This document shows positions 1 to 9,387 of a DNA stretch of 64,000 bases, one piece after another (the stretch's first letter is position 1; each line of letters opens with the position of its first letter). A program made the translations under genes and the position numbers. The stretch is from Gammaproteobacteria bacterium HGW-Gammaproteobacteria-13. GTDB lineage: Bacteria; Pseudomonadota; Gammaproteobacteria; Pseudomonadales; Pseudomonadaceae. The stretch is taken from assembly GCA_002840155.1 (NCBI GenBank), contig PGZH01000003.1, positions 1 through 64,000 of the forward strand, given 5' to 3'. The notes beneath the pieces were generated by a model. It ran no database searches. It saw only the letters and a program-made list of their open reading frames with translations, and had not been told where the DNA came from.

Positions 1-17
1 ACATGGCCCTGAAAAAC

Positions 18-48
18 AAAACGCCCGATGCTGTGCATCGGGCGTTTT
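18..48 (-). terminator. Intrinsic terminator, bidirectional
   Basis: A 10-bp perfect stem (22-31 with 35-44) with a 3-nt loop is flanked by AAAA on the left and TTTT on the right, so it can stop transcription from either side. It closes the minus-strand run that ends with the DUF1285 gene. Confidence 0.8.
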
Positions 49-98
49 GAGGTCTATTGACCTACCTGGAAAGGTGTAAACCTATTTCAGGACTAGAC

Positions 99-165
99 AC
101 CGGATGCAATCCGGGACCGATCTTGAACCCGACCAGCCGAGCCCCTGGATTTCATCCAGGCTACG
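99..165. repeat. REP/REPIN-like inverted hairpin pair
   Basis: Two short hairpins lie about 30 bp apart: CCGGAT-GCA-ATCCGG (100-114 region) and CCTGGAT-TTC-ATCCAGG (144-160). Read on the minus strand the second is CGTAGCCTGGAT followed by its complement. This resembles the CGTAGCCCGGATGCAATCCGGG repeats I know from many Pseudomonas genomes. The two copies face each other, as in REPIN doublets. The family assignment is from memory. The hairpins are seen directly. Confidence 0.6.
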
Positions 166-170
166 TACTG

Positions 171-740
171 TTATTCCGGCAACGGCCCGATAGGGAAAAA
201 CTCTCCACTGCTCCACACACCCAGCCAGGTTTTGCCATCGATCTCGCGCGGCACCGCCAGCTCGACCAGCTGATAAAACACATTGCGATGGATCAGCGCC
301 TCGAGATTAGTCCGCACATGCACGTAGGGCGCCGGCTCCTCGGTCAGGGCGTCCAGCTCAACCCGTAGCGGATGCTCGCTACCGGCCACCACCTCATCCT
401 CAACATTGGTGACAAAGCGCAGCACCTGCGCCTCGCCCTCACCCTCCACCTGCAAGGTGACCGCCACGAACGGCGCATCATCGACCTGGATGCCGAGCAT
501 CTCCACCGGCGTCACCAGCACGTATTTATCGCCATCGCGGCGAATAATGGTGGAGAACAGTTTAACCATCGGCTTGCGGCCAATCGGCGTACCCAGGTAG
601 TACCAGGTGCCGTCGCGGGCGATGCGCATGTCGATATCACCGCAGAACTCCGGGTTCCACAGGTGCACAGGCGGCAAGCCTTTGCCCTCACCTTTGGGTA
701 TCTGCGCCAGCAGGTCGCCGGCTTTGCCTGTATCAGTCAT
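171..740 (-). CDS. DUF1285 family protein
   Basis: This 189-residue soluble protein matches the DUF1285 family, a conserved proteobacterial family of unknown function (PA2958-like by position near tatD). It has no signal peptide or membrane segment. It is rich in aromatic and beta-type stretches, with a conserved block around GDIDMRIARDGTWYYLGTPI (residues about 36-55). The ATG at 740 is preferred over a TTG one codon upstream. It lies 3 bp after the DUF4823 gene, so the two are probably co-transcribed. The function is unknown. Confidence 0.8.
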   Translation of the reverse strand: MTDTGKAGDLLAQIPKGEGKGLPPVHLWNPEFCGDIDMRIARDGTWYYLGTPIGRKPMVKLFSTIIRRDGDKYVLVTPVEMLGIQVDDAPFVAVTLQVEGEGEAQVLRFVTNVEDEVVAGSEHPLRVELDALTEEPAPYVHVRTNLEALIHRNVFYQLVELAVPREIDGKTWLGVWSSGEFFPIGPLPE

Positions 741-743
741 CAA

Positions 744-1349
744 TCAACGCCCCAAGCCCAATAAACGCCGCGCGTAATCCTGCAGCGCCGGACCGATCAG
801 GTCCTCAGGCTTGGCATCATAAAGCGTGAGGAAGCCTCCGCGACTACGAATGCGCGTGGTATCGACCAAATAACGAGTATTGGTCTCGATCAGCATCAAC
901 TGAATCACCCCGCGATCGGTACCCAGACGATCCAGCGCCTCCTGATCCTCCCATTCCTCCACCGTACCGATCCGGTCATCGGCATAGGCAAAGCGGCTGT
1001 ACAGCAGGTAATGCGCACCGGCCTCGCGGGCCTCGGCGAGCGACTCTTCCAGGCCCAATGGCGCCTTGGCGCGACGCACCATGGGGAAATACTCGATAAA
1101 GCCCTTGTAGGCCTCCTCCGCCACCACATTGGGCCGTGGATAGGCTGAGCCCGGCGGCACAAAATGACCTTGAGCGATATAAATGAACGAATCGGCCTGC
1201 AAGCGCCAAGGGCTGGCGCGGCGTGTCTGGCTATGGTCAAGCACGCCGACATCGCGCAATTGATAAATCGCCTCATCTGCCAGATCACTGGCCTTCATGC
1301 AGCCGCCCAGCAGCAACACACTCATTATCAGCAACAGACTACGCATCAT
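744..1349 (-). CDS. DUF4823 family lipoprotein
   Basis: This protein of about 200 residues begins with a type II signal peptide: a basic start, a hydrophobic run, then LLGGC, whose cysteine at about residue 17 would be lipidated. The mature part matches DUF4823, a Pseudomonas lipoprotein family of unknown role. Two adjacent ATG codons (1349 and 1346) are possible starts, with a GGGAGAGG ribosome-binding site just upstream. It sits between the radical-SAM gene and the DUF1285 gene on the same strand. Family membership is recognised. The function is not known. Confidence 0.75.
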   Translation of the reverse strand: MMRSLLLIMSVLLLGGCMKASDLADEAIYQLRDVGVLDHSQTRRASPWRLQADSFIYIAQGHFVPPGSAYPRPNVVAEEAYKGFIEYFPMVRRAKAPLGLEESLAEAREAGAHYLLYSRFAYADDRIGTVEEWEDQEALDRLGTDRGVIQLMLIETNTRYLVDTTRIRSRGGFLTLYDAKPEDLIGPALQDYARRLLGLGR

Positions 1350-1422
1350 GCCTCTCCCGCAGCCGGTGACAAAAAACCGGCGGATAGCGCCTAGATGCAG
1401 ATTTCACGCCACCTGCTGCGCA

Positions 1423-2312
1423 TCAAAGGCCGCGCTGCCACTCCTGACGTAACCGCGCCTGTTGCGGCTGCTCGATAGCCTGCCGCACCTGCGCCAGCAA
1501 ACGCTGCTTGTCAGCACCGAGAGTGCCCTTAAGCACCAGATAATTGGAGGCATGATCACTGCGAAACACCGTATCGCGCAGCTCGAGGCCACTTAGCAAA
1601 CGCTCCACCTCGACAAATAACTGCTGCTGATTGAGCGCCTGAAAGTCAGCAAAACCCTGGCGAAACCGCGCTTCACCCTGGGGAAAACTCACCACCAGGG
1701 TCGAGAGAAATTCCGGCTGCGCCTCATTCATCAGGCGCGCCGAGTTATCCGCGTGCTGCTCACTCAGGGTTGTGCCGCCCAGGCCATTGAGGATCATTAC
1801 CGAGCGAGTGATGCCGGCCTGACCAAGCTTATCCAGCGCACTCAGGCTGGACTCGTAAGTCTCGCCTTTATTGACCCGTGCCAGTACCTCGTCATCACCC
1901 GACTCGCAGCCGACATACGCCATACGCAGGCCGGCATCGGCCAGCTCCTTGAGCTCATCTACAGACTTCTTGCGCAGGTTGCGCGGCAGACAATAACTCG
2001 ACACCCGCTCGACTTCCGGCATGTGCTCGCGAATAGCCTGCAGAATGGTCAACAGACGCCGCGTCGGCAGCACCAGGGCATCACCGTCAGCCAGAAACAC
2101 CCGCTGCACGATCATCCGCTCGCCGGTCAGGCGAATCTCTTCAAGCACCTGCGCCTCATCACGGGCGCGGAATTTCTTCTGTTCCTGAGTGTACATTCGC
2201 AGAACGTGCACTTATTCCAGGAGCAGCCATTGGTCACCGGCAGAATCAGCGAATGGGCTTCACTGGGTGGGCGGAACACCGGTTCGATATAGCTAATGGG
2301 GAAATCTTGCAT
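1423..2312 (-). pseudogene. Radical SAM protein, frameshifted by 1 bp
   Basis: The N-terminal frame carries [12 protein letters not shown], which is the 4Fe-4S cluster motif of a radical SAM enzyme. It then runs out of frame. The C-terminal part ([17 protein letters not shown] onward, about 257 residues) continues in the next frame. Joining them needs one extra base at the TT of 2196-2197 (GAATG where GAAATG is expected). The span of 890 bp plus one base gives about 296 residues. The downstream segment keeps radical-SAM landmarks such as GDALVLP and AYVGCESGDDEVL. Either the gene is broken or this is a homopolymer sequencing error. The substrate is unknown. The ATG at 2312 is preferred over a GTG at 2321. 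Confidence 0.8.
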
Positions 2313-2339
2313 GCTCTTCACTCAAGGCAAACGGCGGTC

Positions 2340-3308
2340 TTAGCCGCCAATAATCTTCATCACGGTCGCGCCACCGGAGAACGCTACAGCCTGCTTATCG
2401 CCCAGCGCCTTGACCAACAGGCCCTGCAGCGCAGGTAATGCCTGATGGCGCGGCTTGTCGAGCAGGTCGCCGATGTAGTGGCGATTGCTTGAGGACAGGC
2501 AACCATGCAGCCAGCCGGTCGAGGACAGGCGCAGGCGCGAACAGGTGCGGCAGAACGGCACGCTTTCATTGGCGATCACGCCGAAATGGCCAACACCGGG
2601 GATGGCGTAACGCAGCGCGGTGGCGTCCAGTGCAGCATGGGCCTGGACATAGTCGTAGCGGCTGCCGATCAGCGCCAACAGCTCGGGCATACCGATAAAC
2701 TGACGCTGAAAACCGTTGCCGTCGCGGGCTAGGTGGCCCATGCGCATCAGCTCGATAAAGCGCAGCTCGAAGCCATTGGCCAGGCAGTAGTCGAGCAGCG
2801 GCAGCACCTGATCAAGGTTCTGCCCGCGCAACGGCACCATATTGACCTTGATCTGCATCCCCGCCGCCCGCGCCTGCTGCAGGCCATCGAGCACCGTCGC
2901 CAGATCGCCGCCACGGGCAATCGTGCGGAATGCCGCCGCGTCGAGGGTATCCAAGGAAATATTCAAACGGCGGATGCCGCACTCGAGCAACAACGGCAGT
3001 TTGCGCGTCAACAACTGACCGTTGCTGGTCAGGCTGATATCGACCAAGCCGAGCTGGCTGACGCCGCGCAGAAAAACCTCGAGCTTGGGGCTGACCAGCG
3101 GCTCACCACCAGTGATGCGCAACCGTTCGATGCCAGCGGCTTCGATCAGATAGGCCACGCCGCGCAGCATGGCCTCGGCGGATAACTCATCCTGCGCAGC
3201 CACCAGACGTTTGCCGTCCGGCACACAGTAGGTGCAGGCATAGTTGCAAGCGGCGGTCAGGCTGACGCGCAGATTGCGAAAGCGCCGGCCCTGGCGGTCA
3301 ACGATCAT
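2340..3308 (-). CDS. MoaA-like radical SAM protein
   Basis: This 322-residue homologue of GTP 3',8-cyclase has both cluster sites. The N-terminal CNYACTYC (residues about 24-31) binds the SAM cluster. The C-terminal CRTCSRLRLSSTGWLHGC provides the second cluster. It ends in GG, like true MoaA, whose C-terminal GG tail enters the active site. True MoaA makes the first molybdopterin intermediate. Pseudomonas genomes often carry several MoaA paralogues, and no other moa gene is near here, so the exact substrate is uncertain. The ATG at 3308 begins MIVDRQGRRF. A longer upstream extension was rejected because it does not resemble the family. It is 27 bp upstream of the frameshifted radical-SAM gene. 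Confidence 0.75.
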   Translation of the reverse strand: MIVDRQGRRFRNLRVSLTAACNYACTYCVPDGKRLVAAQDELSAEAMLRGVAYLIEAAGIERLRITGGEPLVSPKLEVFLRGVSQLGLVDISLTSNGQLLTRKLPLLLECGIRRLNISLDTLDAAAFRTIARGGDLATVLDGLQQARAAGMQIKVNMVPLRGQNLDQVLPLLDYCLANGFELRFIELMRMGHLARDGNGFQRQFIGMPELLALIGSRYDYVQAHAALDATALRYAIPGVGHFGVIANESVPFCRTCSRLRLSSTGWLHGCLSSSNRHYIGDLLDKPRHQALPALQGLLVKALGDKQAVAFSGGATVMKIIGG

Positions 3309-3387
3309 GCACGTCTCCAGCAAAGGTAGGCGCCGAGTATAGGGGCGCCACCAACGCAGCAGATTGCTTATCCACGCGCTGAATACC

Positions 3388-4026
3388 TCAGCTGGCCGGG
3401 GTGTCACCCTCACGCTTGCGTTTGTTGCCCATGCGCACGCCGATATCCATGAGGAACTGGAAGAAGCCTTCCTGATCTTCCAGCACGTTGCTCCAGAACG
3501 GCGAGTGGTACAGCGCCACAGCGCCGTGCACCAATGCCCAGGCAGCGCAGTAATGGAAGTACGGCGGCACGTCTTCCAGCTTGCCTTCGGCGATGCGACC
3601 CTTGATCAGTTGGGTCAGACGCTCGAAGTTGGAGGCGCGGATCTTGTGCAGCTGCTCGACCATCTCCGGCACTTGATTGCCCTTGACCACCTTCTCTTCC
3701 AGGCGGTCAAACAGGCGGTAGCGCTGCGGGTCGCGCATGCGGAACTCGAAGTAGGCGCGCGACAGCGCTTCCTTGTCCCGGTCGACATCGGCCGAGTGCA
3801 GCAACTCGTTGAGATCGCGCTCGTAGTCGAGCATCAGGCGCAGGTAGATTTCCGCCTTGGATTTGAAGTGTTTGTAGATGGTGCCTTTGCCAATACCAAC
3901 CGTGTCGGCAATCATCTCCACAGTCACGCTGTCTTCACCCTGGTCGAGGAAGAGTTTCAGTGCTGTGTCGAGAATTTCCTGTTCGCGGCGGCGAAACTCA
4001 CGGACCTTGCGGGGTTCTTTATGCAT
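3388..4026 (-). CDS. TetR-family transcriptional regulator
   Basis: A protein of 212 residues. The N-terminal helix-turn-helix is clear (TVEMIADTVGIGKGTIYKHFKSK region, residues about 34-56), preceded by the usual helix REQEILDTALKLFLDQG. The C-terminal ligand domain has no recognisable specificity. It corresponds by position to PA2957 of P. aeruginosa. It is divergent from the aminotransferase gene, with start codons about 77 bp apart, so the shared intergenic region is a likely operator site. The effector and target genes are unknown. Confidence 0.85.
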   Translation of the reverse strand: MHKEPRKVREFRRREQEILDTALKLFLDQGEDSVTVEMIADTVGIGKGTIYKHFKSKAEIYLRLMLDYERDLNELLHSADVDRDKEALSRAYFEFRMRDPQRYRLFDRLEEKVVKGNQVPEMVEQLHKIRASNFERLTQLIKGRIAEGKLEDVPPYFHYCAAWALVHGAVALYHSPFWSNVLEDQEGFFQFLMDIGVRMGNKRKREGDTPAS

Positions 4027-4102
4027 AAAAGGACTACGGGGTCAAAAAAACGAAGGCGCGTATTATGCCTAACTAACGGCAAATTGCACGGATCATCCGA
4101 CC

Positions 4103-5236
4103 ATGTACGCAGTTCATGACGAGTTTCCGCAACTTCCCGGCCTGCGTTATCTGAACCACGCAGCCGTTTCCCCCTGGCCACAACGGGCCGTCGATGCAGT
4201 CAGCCGCTTTGCCATCGAAAACGCACAAACCGGTGCGCGCGACTACCCAGCCTGGTTGCGGGTCGAGCGGCGTCTGCGCGAGCGCCTGCAGCGTTTGCTC
4301 AACGCGCCTTCCCATAGCGATATCGCCCTGGTGAAAAACACCTCTGAAGCCTTGTCCTTCGTCGCCTTCGGCCTGGATTGGCGGCCAGACGATCAAGTGG
4401 TGATCAGCGATGAAGAATTCCCCTCCAACCGAATTGTCTGGGAAGCGCTCGCCCCGCAGGGCGTCGAGGTGGTGCAGGTCAATCTGCACCAGGGCGATGC
4501 CGAAACAGCTCTGCTTGCCGCCTGCGGGCCGCGCACCCGGCTAATGGCGATCAGCGCCGTACAGTACGCCAGCGGCCTGCGCTTGAATCTGCCGCGCCTA
4601 GGCCAGGGCTGCCAGGCGCGCGGCGTGCTGCTGTGCATCGATGCGATCCAGCAGCTCGGTGCCCTGCCCTTCGACGTGCAGGCCAGCCAGTGCGCCTTTG
4701 CCATGGCCGATGGGCACAAATGGTTGCTCGGCCCGGAAGGGCTAGGGGTGTTCTACTGCCGCAGCGATCTGCGTGCACAACTCAAGTTGCATGAATACGG
4801 CTGGCATATGCTCGAGCATGCCGGCGACTACCAGCGCACCAGCTGGGAGCCCGCCCGCAGCGCCCGGCGTTTTGAATGCGGCAGCCCGAACATGCTCGGC
4901 GCCATGGCCCTGGAGGCCAGCCTGTCGCTGCTGGAAGAAGTGGGTATGACTGCGGTCGAAAGTGCCCTGCAGGAGCGCGTGCAGTGGCTGCTCGATGGGC
5001 TGGGGAAAATCCCTGGCGCGCACCTGCACAGCGCTGTGGAGCGTCAGCAGCGCGCCGGCATCCTGACTTTCAGCTTGGATGGTTGGGACAACTCGGCCTT
5101 GTTCAGTCAGCTGAAACAGCAGCAAGTGATCTGCGCGCAGCGCGGTGCAGGCATCCGCCTGTCGCCGCACTTCTACAGCGAACCCAGCGTTATTGAAGAG
5201 ACGCTGGCGCTGCTGCGGCAGCTGGCGACTGCTTGA
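4103..5236 (+). CDS. Class-V PLP-dependent aminotransferase
   Basis: A protein of 377 residues. The fold-type I class-V signature is present: LNHAAVSPWP at residues 17-26, NTSEALSFVAFGL near 80, CIDAIQQLG near 181, and the pyridoxal-phosphate lysine in DGHKWLLGPEG near 203. The family includes cysteine desulfurases, kynureninases and serine-glyoxylate aminotransferases. It lacks the cysteine loop typical of IscS, so the reaction is not assigned. It is divergent from the TetR gene. Transcription probably ends at the terminator near 5411-5445. Confidence 0.8.
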   Translation: MYAVHDEFPQLPGLRYLNHAAVSPWPQRAVDAVSRFAIENAQTGARDYPAWLRVERRLRERLQRLLNAPSHSDIALVKNTSEALSFVAFGLDWRPDDQVVISDEEFPSNRIVWEALAPQGVEVVQVNLHQGDAETALLAACGPRTRLMAISAVQYASGLRLNLPRLGQGCQARGVLLCIDAIQQLGALPFDVQASQCAFAMADGHKWLLGPEGLGVFYCRSDLRAQLKLHEYGWHMLEHAGDYQRTSWEPARSARRFECGSPNMLGAMALEASLSLLEEVGMTAVESALQERVQWLLDGLGKIPGAHLHSAVERQQRAGILTFSLDGWDNSALFSQLKQQQVICAQRGAGIRLSPHFYSEPSVIEETLALLRQLATA

Positions 5237-5313
5237 GGACTCAGCAGCGCACTCTGTATTCCAAATCCGTTTAAGAATGCTGGTAAACGGCCTGGACGTT
5301 CGCCAATCTTCAC

Positions 5314-5320
5314 CAATACT
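5314..5320 (+). promoter_or_regulatory. Candidate sigmaS -10 element for RgsA
   Basis: CAATACT is one mismatch from the CTATACT element favoured by RpoS. It lies 6-7 nt before the inferred sRNA start near 5327. No good -35 is visible, as expected of sigmaS promoters. This is inference. Confidence 0.4.
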
Positions 5321-5326
5321 GAGCAG

Positions 5327-5445
5327 TACTGGTGTGCGGCGTATCCCCCAAGCGCCCCGCCAGGCAAGGTACCGTGGACCGCGTACCTTGATTTACTCCT
5401 AATGGTCTTAACCCGGTCTCATCCCCCAGAGCCCGGGTTTTTTTT
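5327..5445 (+). ncRNA. rgsA: Probable RgsA (P16) small RNA
   Basis: The gap between the aminotransferase gene and tatD holds a structured non-coding stretch. It contains a perfect 8-bp stem (5365-5372 with 5383-5390), then a terminator stem (5411-5416 with 5433-5438) followed by eight T. In P. aeruginosa the RpoS- and GacA-linked sRNA RgsA (PA2958.1), about 120 nt long, lies beside tatD. A start six to seven nt after the CAATACT at 5314 gives about 119 nt. The call rests on position, structure and length; no sequence comparison could be run. Confidence 0.65.
5409..5445 (+). terminator. Intrinsic terminator after aminotransferase / RgsA
   Basis: The stem ACCCGG (5411-5416) pairs with CCGGGT (5433-5438) and runs straight into eight T. 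It ends the proposed sRNA and any readthrough from the aminotransferase gene. Confidence 0.75.
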
Positions 5446-5471
5446 GTGTTCAACTTTTCAGGAAAGCTTGA

Positions 5472-6254
5472 TCAAGCCACCCGAGCCAGCGGGAATAGGC
5501 GTTTGAAATTGGCGGTGGTCTGTTCGGCCAATTGCTCGAAGCTCACACCGCGCAACACCGCCAGGTATTCGGCCACATCACGTACGTACTCGGGCAGGTT
5601 CGGCTTGCCGCGATGCGGGATGGGCGCCAGGTAAGGCGAGTCGGTTTCCACCAGCAAGCGATCAGCTGGCACCTGGCGCGCCACTTCACGCAGCGCGTCG
5701 GCATTGCGGAAGGTAACAATGCCGGACAGCGAGATATAAAAGCCGATATCCAGCGCGGCCTTGGCCATTTCCCAGTCTTCGGTAAAGCAGTGCAGCACGC
5801 CGGCCTGCGGCAACGCCGCTTCACGCAGCAGCGCCAGGGTGTCGGCACGCGCCTCGCGGGTATGCACGATCACCGGTTTGCCGGTAATCCGCGCCGCATC
5901 CAGGTGCAAACGGAAGGATGCCTGCTGCAGTTCCGCAGACTCCGGCTCGTAGTGATAATCCAGGCCGGTTTCGCCGATGGCCACCACCTGCGGGTGATTC
6001 AGCTCACCGAGCAGCCAGTCCAGCGCTGGAGCCGCGCCCGGCTCAAGGTCCAGCGGGTGCACACCGACCGAGCAATCGACATCGGCATAGCGCTCAGCCA
6101 GACCTTTGACCGCGGCGGCATTGTCGGCACTGACGCCGATGCACAGAAAATGACCAACGCCGCGCGCGCGCGCAGCATCCAGCGCCGCGTCGAGCGATCC
6201 GCCATGGGCGGCCAAATCGAGGCGGTCAAGATGACAGTGGGAATCAACCAACAT
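5472..6254 (-). CDS. tatD: TatD family metal-dependent hydrolase
   Basis: A protein of 260 residues, similar in length to E. coli YcfH and TatD. The metal ligands of the amidohydrolase fold are visible: DSHCHLD at residues 4-10, GETGLDYH near 95, HTREA near 131, HCFTEDWE near 156 and ETDSPYLAP near 205. TatD proteins are DNA exonucleases or 3'-repair nucleases of the cytosol. ATG 6254 (MLVDSHCHL) is chosen over an upstream start because it places the first ligand pair at the usual position. It is last in the run pabC-mltG-tmk-holB-pilZ-tatD. Confidence 0.9.
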   Translation of the reverse strand: MLVDSHCHLDRLDLAAHGGSLDAALDAARARGVGHFLCIGVSADNAAAVKGLAERYADVDCSVGVHPLDLEPGAAPALDWLLGELNHPQVVAIGETGLDYHYEPESAELQQASFRLHLDAARITGKPVIVHTREARADTLALLREAALPQAGVLHCFTEDWEMAKAALDIGFYISLSGIVTFRNADALREVARQVPADRLLVETDSPYLAPIPHRGKPNLPEYVRDVAEYLAVLRGVSFEQLAEQTTANFKRLFPLARVA

Positions 6255-6317
6255 GAGGAACAATCACTTGAGAATCGGTGCCGCAGAGCGGGCACCGTAG
6301 TACGGAGGAAAAACCAC

Positions 6318-6674
6318 TTACATGGTGTGCGTCGGGCGATCCGAAGTCAGCGCACCGGCCAGGTAGGTTTCAATCTTGTTGCGCGCGGTGTTGTCGCCAT
6401 CATTGAACTGCACGCCTACGCCAGCGGCGCGGTTGCCCTGAGCGCCCTTGGGGGTGATCCAGACAACCTTGCCGGCGACTGGAATCTTTTCCGGCTCATC
6501 CATCAGGTTGAGCAGCATGAACACTTCATCGCCGAGCTTGTAGCTCTTGTTGGTTGGAATAAACAGGCCGCCGTTCTTGATAAAGGGCATGTAAGCGGCA
6601 TAAAGCACGGATTTGTCCTTGATCGTCAGCGACAAAATTCCGTTACGCGGGCCCAAGTTAGGAGGCAGACTCAT
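6318..6674 (-). CDS. pilZ: Type IV pilus biogenesis protein PilZ
   Basis: A protein of 118 residues, the founding PilZ protein of Pseudomonas, needed for type IV pilus assembly through contact with PilB and FimX. As in P. aeruginosa PilZ, the RxxxR and (D/N)xSxxG residues that bind cyclic-di-GMP in other PilZ domains are absent, so it should not bind the nucleotide itself. The gene order holB-pilZ-tatD is the conserved one. Confidence 0.93.
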   Translation of the reverse strand: MSLPPNLGPRNGILSLTIKDKSVLYAAYMPFIKNGGLFIPTNKSYKLGDEVFMLLNLMDEPEKIPVAGKVVWITPKGAQGNRAAGVGVQFNDGDNTARNKIETYLAGALTSDRPTHTM

Positions 6675-6710
6675 GCGGCATTCCTGATTTTATTCACTTA
6701 ATGGCCGATT

Positions 6711-8331
<1,621 letters not shown>

Positions 8332-9384
8332 TTACTGATTATTGGGCGCGACTGGGGCCGGGCTCGAACGATAGTCCGCGCGGCGCTTGAGCTGATACTC
8401 ACGCACGGCGCGATTGTGCTGTTCCAGGGTGTTGGAAAATACGTGACTGCCATCGCCACGGGCGACGAAATACAGGCTGCTGCCGGCCACCGGGTTGAGC
8501 GCCGCATGAATCGCCTCACGACCGACCAGGGCGATGGGCGTCGGCGGCATGCCATCGATGGTGTAGGTGTTGTAGGGCGTCGGCTCGCGCAGGTCGTTGC
8601 GAGTGATGCGGCCGTTGTAGCGTTCGCCCATGCCGTAGATCACCGTTGGGTCAGTCTGCAGACGCATACCGATGCGCAGACGCCGCACAAATACCCCGGC
8701 AATCTCGCCACGCTCTTGCGGCACGCCAGTTTCCTTCTCAATCATCGAAGCCATGATCAGCGCGTCATAAGGCTCTTTGTAAGGCAAGTCCTTGGCGCGC
8801 TGCGCCCATTCTTCAGCCAGCACCTGCTCCAGTCGTGCATGGGCCTGCTTGAGCAAATCAAGATCGCTCATGCCACGCACAAAACTGTAGGTATCGGGGA
8901 AGAAACGCCCTTCCGGGTTCAGGCCCGGCAGACCAAGCGCCTTCATCAGTTCGGCATCGCTCAGCTCGCTCAGGGTCAGCTCAAGGCGTGTTTCACGCGC
9001 CAACGCCGCGCGCACCTGGCGGAAATTCCAGCCTTCAACCAGCGTCAGGTTGTATTGCAGCACTTCACCGCGTCGCCATTGGCCGAGCATATCCAGCGCT
9101 GTAGCACCGGGAGTCAGGCGATACTCGCCACTGTGCAGCGGTTGATTACGCAGATTGAAGCGCCAGTAAAGGCGCAGCCAGAAGGCCTGATCGAGGATGC
9201 CATCGGCCTCAAGGCGATTGAGCACACCACCCGGCGTCGCGCCTGCCGGCACATCCACCAGGTACTCTTCAGTCAGGTTCAGCGGCTGATGCAGCGCCGT
9301 GTGTTGTTGCCAGGCGACAAACGCAACCAGCAGGCCAGCCAGCAACACACCGCCTTCCAGCAGCAGCAAAATTTTGCGTATCAC
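8332..9384 (-). CDS. mltG: Endolytic murein transglycosylase MltG
   Basis: A 350-residue YceG/MltG protein with one N-terminal membrane helix (residues 4-25) and a periplasmic catalytic domain. The catalytic glutamate is in MASMIEKETGVPQERGEIAG (about residue 219). The pattern TDPTVIYGMG follows. It cuts nascent glycan strands and helps set glycan chain length. It starts at GTG 9384, 3 bp after pabC, as in other Pseudomonas. Confidence 0.93.
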   Translation of the reverse strand: MIRKILLLLEGGVLLAGLLVAFVAWQQHTALHQPLNLTEEYLVDVPAGATPGGVLNRLEADGILDQAFWLRLYWRFNLRNQPLHSGEYRLTPGATALDMLGQWRRGEVLQYNLTLVEGWNFRQVRAALARETRLELTLSELSDAELMKALGLPGLNPEGRFFPDTYSFVRGMSDLDLLKQAHARLEQVLAEEWAQRAKDLPYKEPYDALIMASMIEKETGVPQERGEIAGVFVRRLRIGMRLQTDPTVIYGMGERYNGRITRNDLREPTPYNTYTIDGMPPTPIALVGREAIHAALNPVAGSSLYFVARGDGSHVFSNTLEQHNRAVREYQLKRRADYRSSPAPVAPNNQ

Positions 9385-9387
9385 GAA

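Noticed and set aside
5311-5334. Hairpin CACCAATACT/AGTACTGGTG as the first stem of the RgsA RNA
   Set aside because: It overlaps the proposed -10 element, so it would lie mostly upstream of the transcript. It may be a promoter palindrome.
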